A stretch of 64,000 nucleotides of DNA from Pascua guehoae (taxonomy: Eukaryota > Basidiomycota > Tremellomycetes > Trichosporonales > Trichosporonaceae): the NCBI GenBank assembly GCA_001600415.1, contig BCJX01000006.1, forward strand, positions 239,983 to 303,982, read 5' to 3'. A model generated the notes under the pieces. The model made no database searches and was not told the origin of the DNA. It saw only the letters and a list, made by a program, of their open reading frames with translations. Of the stretch, positions 55,504 through 64,000 are shown piece by piece. Both the position numbers and the translations under genes were made by a program. Position 1 is the stretch's first letter. Each line of letters opens with the position of its first letter.

Positions 55504-57241
55504 CTAACGCTTGAGGCCAACCATGACACCTGGCGCTGGTCCAGGCGGGGCTGGAGCCTTTGGCTGCCCCTGGTAGTTTCCACCGCTCGCGTACCCCGCT
55601 GGCTGTGGGCGACGCTGCTGCTGCTGTTGCTGTTGTGGGCGTCCTGACCGTTGAGCCTCACGCTGCTTCCACGCTGCGCGAATGGCATCCTGCGCTGCGA
55701 GAATCTACAGAGTCAGCGCCATATCGACACAACTCTGCCGCCTTTCACGTACGTCGGACTTTTCGACACCATCCTCGATTGATTTCAGAATCTTGGCCAC
55801 AATGGACTTGTGGTTACCGTGGGGCTTGTCGTCGCGGAAACGGAACATGCGCCACGCCTGCCTTGCCGAGTCCCAGCAGACTTCTACGACGCGGTCGTCG
55901 TATTGCTCGCCCGAGTCCTTCATCCTGCAGCGTGAGCATCTCTGGTGGATAGATCGGTACGCACTGCTCCCACTCGTCGTCGTCGACTTCCATCTCGTCA
56001 AAGAACTCGTACGAATTGCCACCGCCCCACTGGTTGAGTAGGAAGACGGGCTTGGCAAAGTAGTCGGGCTCGCTGGGGTCGTGCGCCGACGGCGGGAAAC
56101 GGAGCTCGATACGGAAGTCGATCGAGTTTTCGCTGGGTGGCTTCCACTTGAGACTGAGAGTTAGCAAAAAAAGTCGACGTAACTCACATCTTCTCATCGG
56201 TCCCGGGGAAGTACTCGCTCTCGGCACACGTAAAGATCAAGCCGTCGTGTCCGTGCTGCAGCTGAGGGACATGCACGTCGAAGACCTGCGACATGTGGTA
56301 CGAGAGCTCCTGGGGCTTGGCCACAATCTCAAACGGTAGATTTTCGCGCCACTCTGGGAAGCGCTGAAGTGCCTTCTTCATGGGCGAAACGACCCACTCG
56401 CGGAGGCGCTGAAGCGTTAGCGATGCTCAGGATCTGGGGAGGAGCAACGAAACCAGACTTACCGCAAAGCGCTTGATGAGTGGCTTCTTCATAATGTTCT
56501 CGCCATTGAGGACGAGGCAGTCAAACGCGTAGAATCGCAGTACCTCGTTGCCAGTCCGCGGGTCAACGTCAATGACGAGCTCGCCGTCGAGAATGGTGTC
56601 GGTGAGTGGGGCATCCACGTTCTCCCAGTGCGTAAAGTGTAGGTTTTCGATAGCGAAGTAGCGCTGTTTGCGGTCGATCTGGGGTATCAGAAAGGGTGGA
56701 AGCCTCCACGGTTTCCAGATACTCACAAGCCAAACCTCCTGCCGTCCCGCCATGCCATTCATAACCACAAACAAGAGAACGCGCACGCCATCAGACTTCT
56801 CGCACACCCAGAAGCTGAAGCGTCAGCGTCGTTGTTCGTTGGGCCACTTTTCTCTTCCATAATATTATATGCCATTCGACTATCATCAACGAAACTCCTG
56901 CCCCTGACACATCTCACTTCTACCAGCAATGGCACCTGATATCTGCACGGAGGACACGATGAACTCACTCCATGGTCTCAAGCTGCTTCAGCGACGCAGT
57001 GGTAAACGACACAGGCTGGGATCCGGGGAACCTGTTAGTTAGCACCTGGTTGCAGTCATATTCCCCACTATACTCTCTCGCTCCTCCGTTCCCTTAGCAT
57101 CTCCCTCGACCCCGCGCCGCGAATTTCCGCTCACCGGTCGTTGTTGAGCCCACACAGCGAGGCGACATGCTGGTTGAGATGGTGCCTCGTCTCGGGGTCC
57201 TGTAAGACCTCGCCAGGAATGTCGGGGATGCGTGTCTGCAT
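55504..57241 (-). CDS. CEG1: mRNA capping enzyme, guanylyltransferase subunit
   Basis: Eight exons on the minus strand: 57241-57135, 57031-56969, 56814-56727, 56678-56463, 56408-56188, 56153-55965, 55924-55753 and 55704-55504; 418 aa. It transfers GMP to the 5' end of nascent RNA polymerase II transcripts in the nucleus. The nucleotidyl-transferase motif I is FWVCEKSDGVRVL with the GMP-linked lysine near K63. Motif III/IIIa is LDGELVIDVDPRTGNEVLRF/YAFDCLV, motif IV includes HGHDGLIFTCAESEYFPGTD, and motif V is LKWKPPSENSIDFRIE. Motif VI-like WRMFRFRDDKPHGNHKSI follows. The last exon encodes a Gln-rich tail (PQQQQQQQRRPQP) ending PGVMVGLKR. No triphosphatase domain is fused, as in other fungi. 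A decayed copy of the last exon lies directly downstream. Confidence 0.95.
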
Positions 57242-57635
57242 CGCGAAAGGGTGTCAACTAGTCTTGGGGTCGGGAGGAGATTGGCAAATGTCGGGGTGCT
57301 ATGTTGGGATTGTATAGGCCGATGAGATGGAGATGGGTGGACGAATGCAAAGTGGCGCGAAGGGGCAAGGGCGACGACGAAGGGGAGAGAGGCCATTCAT
57401 GGCTGCTGTGCTGCCTGTTCCATTACTGTACCTCCACCGGCCATCCTTGGCCCCAGGTCTGTCACTCTTTCCAAGACACGGAGTTTGTTCCAATGTCCGC
57501 GGTTGCCACCACCCCGTGCGTCAATCAGTGCGTCAGCGTTGGATGGAAGGTGTCACAACGTGCCCAAGAGGTGCGTCTTCTTGTGCTGTTCCTCATCTTT
57601 ACTCTTGTTTTCTATCCTCACCACCTCTAGCACAA
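57242..57635. promoter_or_regulatory. Divergent promoter of CEG1 and the UBX-domain gene
   Basis: 394 bp between divergent ATGs. Nothing motif-like beyond a short C/T-rich stretch (CTATCCTCACCACCTC) before the UBX gene ATG. Confidence 0.35.
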
Positions 57636-59272
57636 ATGTCGGACAAGGACACTCTCATCTCCATGGGCTTTGACCCAGCTCGCATCGAGTGTAAGTCGCC
57701 TGTTCCCTTGTGAGCCACCTGCTCCATGACCTGGCCTGTCTGCCATCGTCCAGGAGACCAGACCTTCCCTTGCCACTCCTTTGCTAGCCATATCATTGTC
57801 CCTCAAGCTAAACTCTCAGGGGCACTCCGTGCGACTCGCAATGCCGGCCTCCAGCCTGCCATGGACCACCTCCTCGAGAACGCCGAGAAGCCCATCCCCG
57901 AGGCCCCCGAACCCAGCGATGCCGCGGACCAGGGCGAGGCCGGAGCCCCCGCCGACGTGGGCGAGGCAAGGTCGATCAAGTGCTCCGAGTGCGGCAAGGT
58001 GTTCCGCTCACAGGCGACTGCGAGCTTCCATGCGGAGAAATCGGGCCACCAGGACTTTGAGGAGAGCACCGAGGAGGTGAGTGGCAGCCGGAGGGTGTCA
58101 ATAGTGGCGGCCCGAGATGGGACGGAGGTCGGGAACAGGTCGTGTGCTTTGTCTCGTACATGGCATTGAGCCATAGAACACTCATCATGTGACCCGTAGC
58201 AATCTTTGCCTCATTGCCATCATTCCCCTTTAGCTTCTTTCCATCACAACGTTGAGACCGCTGACGCACAGATCAAACCCCTGACCGAGGAGGAGAAGAA
58301 GGCCAAGCTTGCCGAGCTCCGCCAGAAGCTTGCGGAGAAGCGCGCGATGCAGGGCAAGGAGGACGAGAAGGCCCAGCGCGCCAACGAGCTCCTGCGTCGC
58401 AAGGCGGGCCAGGACATGGGCCGTGTCAAGGAGGACATGCAGATCAAGGAGGCACAGAAGGACGCCGAGAGGAAGAAGCGGGGTGAGTGTTGGTCATACG
58501 CATTGCATTCGATCTCGGCCCTACGACGTTACGCCTCGGCTTACAGCGGTGTTGGCTGACCTCACAGAGAAGGCTGAGGACGCCCGTGCCCGCGCAGCGG
58601 TCAAGGCCCAAATAGAGGCAGACAAGCGCGAGCGTGCCGAAAAGGCCGCACGCGAAAAGGCGGCTCGTGAAGGTGCACCTCTTCCTCCGCCCGCTTCGGC
58701 CGCGCCCGGTCTGACTGCTGCTGCTGCCGCGCGCCCCGTGGGGAGGAGCGCCGACAACCCGGAGACGCGCCTCCAGATCCGCATGCACGTCGGCGGCCCG
58801 CCCCTCGTCAAGACGTTCCCCAGCGACAACACGCTGGTTGACGTCGCCGAGTTTGTGGCGTCGCAGAACCTGGCGTATGCGGTTGACACGGTCAGGTTTT
58901 CCCAGACCTTCCCGCGGTGAGTAATCTGGTACTCTGTGATGGAGAGATAGGGGGATGAAGAGGGGGTGGAGAGAAAGTGTGTTGTTAGCACTCTTTGTGG
59001 CGGTACTGCCGTCACTTGTGTGACGGGAGGCGGCGACGGAGGGTATATTACCTTGTTCTAGCGGGTGCTGCTCTGAGGAAGCAGGACTGTTCTCAAATAT
59101 TTGTGGAGATGGGGCAGAGCCCCGCTCCCAGAACCGAAGGACGAGCCACACTCCACACGACGAACGGCCAAGTGCTAACACCTACAGCAAGACGTTCACA
59201 CGCGAGGAGATGACCAAGACGCTCAAGGCCAACGGACTGACCCCAAGCGCCGTCCTCCTTGCCAACGTGTAG
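57636..59272 (+). CDS. UBA-zinc finger-UBX protein (UBXN1/SAKS1-like Cdc48 cofactor)
   Basis: Five exons: 57636-57690, 57820-58076, 58272-58482, 58568-58916 and 59188-59272; 318 aa. Order: an N-terminal UBA domain (MSDKDTLISMGFDPARIEWA, LRATRNAGLQPAMDHLLEN); a C2H2-type finger (CSECGKVFRSQATASFHAEK SGH split here for length); a long charged coiled coil (KPLTEEEKKAKLAELRQKLA); and a C-terminal UBX domain (TRLQIRMHVGGPPLVKTFPS ... FSQTFPRKTFTREEMTKTLK). The UBX loop FPR motif that binds Cdc48/p97 is present. UBXN1-type proteins bring ubiquitylated substrates to Cdc48. The added C2H2 finger after the UBA is common in fungal and plant members. Start and splice phases are consistent. Confidence 0.92.
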
Positions 59273-59450
59273 AAGTAGAGTAGTATTATGAGCAGGTATG
59301 GATCAAATGTGAAGCATGGACGTCAAAATCTGCGTGCAGCGATGGCGCTGGTCCCACTGCGGAGGACCCAGGTGCAGCAAAGTACATTCAACCGCATCCG
59401 AGTCATTACCGACTCCAAGCCGACTCTAACATTTACACTACCTAATCGTC

Positions 59451-61310
59451 CTACTTGCCCGCCGTCCCCTTACGGTCCTTGAGCACCGTCTTGCCCTGGA
59501 GACGCACCGCGTCAAGCCAGCCCTGCGTCACCCGACTCTCAGCCAGCGGCATGCGCTCGCTCTCGCGGCGCCCATCGCGGATGCAGCGTGCCACCTCGTC
59601 GGCCTCGTAGTGCATGCCGCCGCCAGCCTTGGTGGCCGGGTATTCGTGCGTGCTCTTCTCCTTGATGGATCCGGGCTCAAAGTGGGCGTGGGGGACGATC
59701 GAGAAGGATTCGGGCTTCCAGGGCGGGTCTGGGTGTTAGTGGATGGACAGTGGGGAGAGAGCTGGCCGGGTTTGGGTCGAGAACCCGCAGGGGTAGGAAG
59801 TATAGATGGAAGACAGAGAGGTGGTGATGCGTAATGTATGGCAGAAGAGGCGAATCCACACCAGCGACCACATCCACCAAACCATCAGAACACCCATCTC
59901 CCGCCCCACCCTTCACCACCCGTACCACCGGCACTCACAAGCAATGACAAGATCGGCATTCTCGCAGCTAATCACCGCCGTGGCCTCGTTGAGCCCCGAC
60001 GTGGTCATGTCCGTGAGGAGGCGTGCGTCTGCAAAGTCCTTCCACTCGACAATCCAGTGGCTCATGGCGTCGACGCCCGAGCGCGGGTAGATGCGCTGGT
60101 ACGACGACACGACCTGCGGGTCCTTGTCCTTGTTGTCTGGGTGCTGGTGGAGCGCGAGCATGGCCCAGACGGAGGGGTAGGGGCCTTGGTCGAGGAGCGA
60201 ACCGCCGCCCTGTTCGGGGTCGATCATGCGGTTGCTGTTGGGACGGGCTGGGGTCAGTTGTGGTTGGGGAGCGGGAGAAGTAGCAGAACAGGTAGAGCCA
60301 ACGCAGACACATTCGGAGGGGAACAGCACGCTGAGCGGTATGTACCGAACAATCGCTCGTCACAACTTTGGCCCAACGCCCTGCAGCGGAGCAATCGACC
60401 CAGAACGCCTCCATTCGATGACCCCACCAATACCCCCCTCACCGTACCCCCCCAACACACACACCAAGACTCACTGTCGGGCTCAAAGTTCATCGAAAAG
60501 TCTGCAAACATGCGCTTGACCTTGCCGAGCTTGCCCGACCTGAGCACGTCCTGGACCGCATACGCAATGGGGTGGAAGCGCGTCCACACGGCCTCCATGA
60601 GGAAGACGTCCTTTTCGCGCGCGAGCGCAATGAGCTCGTCGAGCTCGGCCAGGTCGAATGTAAAGGGCTTTTCGCACAGGACATTCTTGCCGGCGAGAAT
60701 GGCCGCCTTGGCGTTGGCGTGGTGGAACGTGTGCGGCGTGCCGATGTAGACGACGTCGACGTTCTGTGTGTTAGTATGCGGGTCATGGTGTATGGAGATC
60801 AGACGGGGGGATTGGTTTGCAGGGGTACAGCCAGTCTGTCCACGTTCCGCCTCTTCTATCCACTCCTATCTCGACGCGTTCTTTAGACCCATCCTCTTCA
60901 GACTCGTCGCAGCCGCTATCCAATTATCCCCAACTCCCCCCACACGCCCATCCCCGCACCCCCGCCACTCTCCCACTCACCGGGTCGGCAAACACCTCGT
61001 CATACGACCCGTACGCCTTTGCGCCGTCGAGCACGCCGTTCTTGACACCCCACGCACTGTCGCCTTCTTCGGCGCGCAGCTTGTCGATAAACTTTTGCGC
61101 GCTCGCGACCGAACGCGAGCCGACAGCGACAATCCTGTGCGCCACGTCGGTCGCGTCGCGCGTCGACGGGTCGACCAGGAGGTCCTGATGGGTTGTCAGT
61201 CTTTGTTCATAACCCATGATGACATCATTTCAGCACAGACGCACCTGGGCAAAACGCGTGCTGATGCCGCCCGTCGCGATGATGCCCCAGCGGAGGGTGA
61301 ACGGTGCCAT
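59451..61310 (-). CDS. Gfo/Idh/MocA-family NAD(P)-dependent dehydrogenase (dihydrodiol/D-xylose dehydrogenase type)
   Basis: Five exons on the minus strand: 61310-61245, 61184-60981, 60763-60475, 60247-59939 and 59728-59451; 381 aa. The N-terminal Rossmann motif is RWGIIATGGISTRFA, followed by VAVGSRSVASAQKF. The family lysine is in NVLCEKPFTF (about K122), with VVYIGTPHTFHHANAKAAIL before it and MEAVWTRFHPIAYAV after. The C-terminal half has DPEQGGGSLLDQGPYPSVWA and HYEADEVARCIRDGRRESER. Relatives act as dimeric dihydrodiol dehydrogenases or NADP-dependent D-xylose dehydrogenases in fungi, so substrate is not settled. The 60248-60474 acceptor was chosen for phase and gives FEPDTRPNSNRMIDPEQGGG. 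Confidence 0.88.
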
Positions 61311-61930
61311 TATTTGGAGGTCGAGGTGAGTAGCGATGAAGATGAGAGCAGAGCCGAAAGAGTGTGCTGGACGGGAAATGTGTGGGGTCTGGGGTCTGGG
61401 GGGACTAACTACTGGTGTCCAGCGTGGTTGCATGGGTTGCTTTATGACCGGGCCGATTACGGCGTTCGCGGCGGACTTGCCCTGTCGGGCGGTTTGTTAT
61501 TGCGCCGATCTCACCGAGATAGGCCCACCTTTTCGGCGCGCTCGGTCCGGCTGAAACCTCCCGCATTCTTACTCATCATGTCCGCCAGCGGGGATGGTTA
61601 TTGCGCCAGGACTGACGATGCGTGCTGTGTATGCTGATGCTGGCTGGAGTTGGGACGGAGGACCACAATTGTTGTGGGTTTCCTCAGGTCATGTACTGAG
61701 ATAAGACACGGTTCGGGTAGGGACTGGTTCAAAGCCTGAATACAATCTGAGACCGCATGCGGTGGGTCGCAGCTTGTGACTGCCAATACGAGTACGTTCG
61801 GCATGTTGGGGACACACCATGACCAGGCATCGAGCACAAGCCCGCATACGTGCGTCCAGCCTCGCATTGTTGAAAAGGAGCAGCTACATGCAGCCAACCA
61901 GAACACTTCAGAATCGTATACAACAGTCAT
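61311..61930. other. Spacer with dehydrogenase gene promoter
   Basis: 620 bp between the dehydrogenase start and the 3' end of the thioesterase-like gene (both minus). It holds the dehydrogenase promoter; no further gene or repeat recognised. Confidence 0.4.
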
Positions 61931-62868
61931 TTACAGTTTGGCACGCACACCCGCGGCGCGCTGGAGGAGGCTATCGCGCATCTCGTCCGACATTGTCCCC
62001 TTGCGGGTCTTGTCATAGTCGTAGATGACAATCGAGCTGGGCGTACATCAGCCTTGCACAGAAATCCATGGTCACGGAGCACAAAGCAAGACCATGTCAA
62101 AGAAACAGAATCGTTTACTCACCAATCGGCCGTGAACACCATTTTCTTCGCCTTTAGACTCCACGCCGTGTGTGTCATGGTAAACTGTCCGCGGTCCTGT
62201 TGGATGTTGCTCGGTTTGACGGCCCAGATGAGCTGTGCTGAGTCAGTGCACAATCACCAGGGTCGATCTCATAGGCGTGTCCCATGAAGACGCCTGTCGC
62301 AGAGAATCACTCACTGCGTCGGAATATTCCACGGGGGCGCGGAAGCGCACAAACATGTCTTTGAGGATGATCCCCATGCCCCGGCCATTCTGTCCGTTAG
62401 CGAGGGTTGGTTCGTAGCCAGCACCACCTTGACGATGCCAACGCACCACAATGTCATTGGCCTTGTCCTGTCCTAGGTCTGGCGCAAACGTCTCAAACCA
62501 CCGCATACGCGACGACTCCATGTACCGGAAGTAGTTGACGTTGTTCGTATGCCTTCGAGTCAGTGGTGCTGCATTGCGCCAACGCCCAGCTGTAGACCAA
62601 GGCACTGATCCCATACGACCACTGCCATCTCCACAGCCCAGAGTCGATACCATGCTCACCGAAAGATGTCCGTCTCACCCCACGCCACCGGCCACTCCAT
62701 CCTCCCCTCGGGGTCGTACCCGTTCGAGTCAAAGTACGCATGCGCCTCGGCCCGTTCGTCGTCGAATGCGCGGTTCATGTGTGGGTGAAGCGGGGTTCGG
62801 TCGCGGCCACCGTGGGGCCCAAGACGGGAGCCATCCCCGGCCGCGTCGGTGCTTGTGGGCTTGCCCAT
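61931..62868 (-). CDS. Hotdog-fold thioesterase-like protein
   Basis: Exons on the minus strand: 62868(?)-62660, 62552-62447, 62389-62315, 62232-62123 and 62036-61931; 201 aa from ATG 62868. The hotdog helix motif is RHTNNVNYFRYMESSRMRWF, followed by a strand GRGMGIILKDMFVRFRAPVE and the ALIWAVKPSNIQQDRGQFTM region, matching 4-hydroxybenzoyl-CoA thioesterase-like proteins widespread in fungi. The N-terminal segment before the hotdog (GPHGGRDRTPLHPHMNRAFD) is longer than the core and Met-poor. An acceptor ATTTACAG just upstream (about 62886) suggests that a further 5' exon may exist, possibly the MPCLVCWVGSGWPGVLARLA leader near 63065. Substrate unknown. Confidence 0.75.
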
Positions 62869-62889
62869 GCTTGCGGGATATTGGGACCA

Positions 62890-63802
62890 GTACTGTAAAT
62901 GATACCAGCTCAAAGGCTGCTCACACTTGAGACGAGAAGATGGTCAATAACAATGACAGACTTGAGACGACGAGTTCGGTATTCGGATCGAAGCCGCCGG
63001 CAGTGCCGCTAACCGGGCGAGCACGCCTGGCCACCCACTCCCCACCCAGCATACCAAGCATGGCATGCCCAGCACGACAAGGACAAAACAAATCAAAAAA
63101 TGATACGGACCGAAGGGCAGGTTCGATGGTTGGAATACTTTATGCCCACTGACCATGGGCTACAGTTTCTAGTAGAGTACGAGCCATTGCAAACGCTATG
63201 GTACAATACAAACCAGGGACGCTTTACCCGCGGGGATTCGAACCACCGAGCAATAGCCTTCCTAAGTCCATGGGTCCCATTTGTCGGTTGAGTTCAACTC
63301 CAAACACTTCGGCAAACGGGTAGCCCCTTTCTTGAAAATCATCACTGGGAGGTCCTATTTGTACCATGTGTTTTGATCGTCACTCGTCTTCTTGCACAGA
63401 CGTGAGCTGCTCTGAATTGAGAAGAAGATGCCTGCTCTCTGGAAAATGCCATCTGTACTCCAATTGAGCACAACACAGTCGGTAGCTTGCAGTGTAATTA
63501 CGTAACATTGACCCACCCACGCGAGGGCCACGCTTAAATATTGCCGATATTCACCGAATGTGGCACCTGTCACCAACGCTGGCTGGTGGGCCAGGAGTCA
63601 GGGCCAGGGGGGCGTGGATTTGGCGTGTTGCGATGTCGCGTGTGATGTTTGGTTCGAACCTGGACTGGGACCTGGCCTGGGGCCTATTGTAACAACCGGC
63701 GCCGTGTTTTGGACGTCACAGTCACCTCCTTTACTCTCACCGCTACTCACTGTACCTTGCTCACCATCCATACCCATCCGACACCGAAATGTCACCGGCG
63801 CT
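62890..63802. other. Intergenic region with tRNA-like segment
   Basis: About 900 bp. The left end may carry a 5' exon of the thioesterase-like gene. At about 63220-63325 (minus) a segment resembles a tRNA: ACCCG/CGGGT acceptor-like pairing and a GGTTCGAATCC T-loop, but the D-arm and anticodon stem do not close. The right 80 bp before 63803 are probably the promoter or leader of the next gene. Confidence 0.35.
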
Positions 63803-64000
63803 ATGATGGACCGCCGCCCTCTCTTCCGACTCGCCACCCCATCCTTGTCGTCGGGAACCACCGAGCGATCCACGTCTCCGTCCACCGGCTCCATGACCGA
63901 CTCTGGTCTTGGCAGTATCACCGTCGTGCCTCCAACGACGGGCACGCCGCCTCTCATCGACCTCGAGGATGATGATGACGGCGCCTCTACTATTCACCCA
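63803..64000 (+). CDS. Unknown protein, N-terminal part only
   Basis: An ATG pair at 63803/63806 opens MMDRRPLFRLATPSLSSGTT, then a Ser/Thr/Pro-rich stretch and PPLIDLEDDDDGASTIHP, open to the window end. Cod usage is gene-like and C/T-rich sequence precedes the ATG. The Ser/Pro-rich start followed by an acidic patch suggests a regulatory protein; family not recognisable from 66 residues. Confidence 0.5.
   Translation, partial: MMDRRPLFRLATPSLSSGTTERSTSPSTGSMTDSGLGSITVVPPTTGTPPLIDLEDDDDGASTIHP

Noticed and set aside
63220..63325. tRNA-Leu/Ser gene on the minus strand
   Set aside because: Acceptor and T-loop resemble a tRNA, but the D-arm, anticodon arm and part of the T-stem do not pair; kept only as a tRNA-like segment.

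Overview
The window is nuclear DNA of a filamentous or yeast-like basidiomycete, most likely a tremellomycete. Evidence: GC-rich sequence, genes broken by many short GT-AG introns (about 36-100 nt, usually with a CTAAC/CTGAC branch site close to the acceptor), orthologues of single-copy fungal housekeeping genes on both strands, and basidiomycete-type families (a DUF6534-like multi-span protein, a basidiomycete-type ADAM protease). A single-exon F-box-like gene of a kind I associate with Trichosporonales points to that order, but this is inference. All splice models were derived by eye; for every complete model the exon lengths sum to a whole number of codons.

Layout. 1-6.4 kb: the 3'-truncated threonine synthase gene (-) and a large Ser/Pro-rich protein of unknown function (-). 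6.4-11.4 kb: a gene-poor divergent intergenic block with short repeats and tRNA-like remnants. 11.4-14.4 kb: a ten-exon membrane-anchored ADAM metalloprotease (+). 16.7-18.8 kb: a nine-exon DUF6534-like membrane protein (-). 18.8-24 kb: a second long gene-poor block. 24-29.9 kb: an SH3-like/TBC protein of about 1,845 aa whose TBC domain lacks both catalytic fingers. 29.9-31.9 kb: a small accessory island (open coding fragment, a short TIR element, an intron-containing tRNA-Ala). 31.9-35.7 kb: the NatB auxiliary subunit (+). 36.0-38.4 kb: CTD-kinase gamma subunit and the COX assembly factor Coa5/Pet191 (both -). 38.6-39.3 kb: a small putative mitochondrial membrane protein (+). 40.1-41.9 kb: a C3HC zinc-finger protein (ZC3HC1/NIPA/Pml39 type, -). 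42.7-47.5 kb: mitochondrial Met-tRNA synthetase (-) and folylpolyglutamate synthase (+), divergent from a 272-bp shared promoter. 47.6-48.7 kb: a second copy of the TIR element and an orphan spliced gene. 49.3-53.3 kb: eIF5B (-). 54.1-55.1 kb: F-box-like gene (+). 55.5-57.2 kb: mRNA capping guanylyltransferase (-) with a decayed duplicate of its last exon. 57.6-59.3 kb: UBA/UBX protein (+). 59.5-61.3 kb: Gfo/Idh/MocA-type dehydrogenase (-). 61.9-62.9 kb: hotdog-fold thioesterase-like protein (-). 63.8 kb-end: the start of an unknown gene (+).

Much of the gene set serves gene expression and mitochondria: mRNA capping, CTD phosphorylation, eIF5B, NatB acetylation, mitochondrial MetRS, folate polyglutamylation (which retains one-carbon units for initiator Met-tRNA formylation) and COX assembly. 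I saw no defence system, CRISPR array, secondary-metabolite cluster or intact autonomous transposon. The more unusual items are a two-copy mariner-like MITE family, the duplicated capping-enzyme exon with a conserved splice acceptor, the finger-less TBC domain, a 9-bp E-box array forming a hairpin in the eIF5B/F-box promoter, a 40-nt homopolymer inside the CTK3 intron, and an orphan spliced gene near 48.5 kb.
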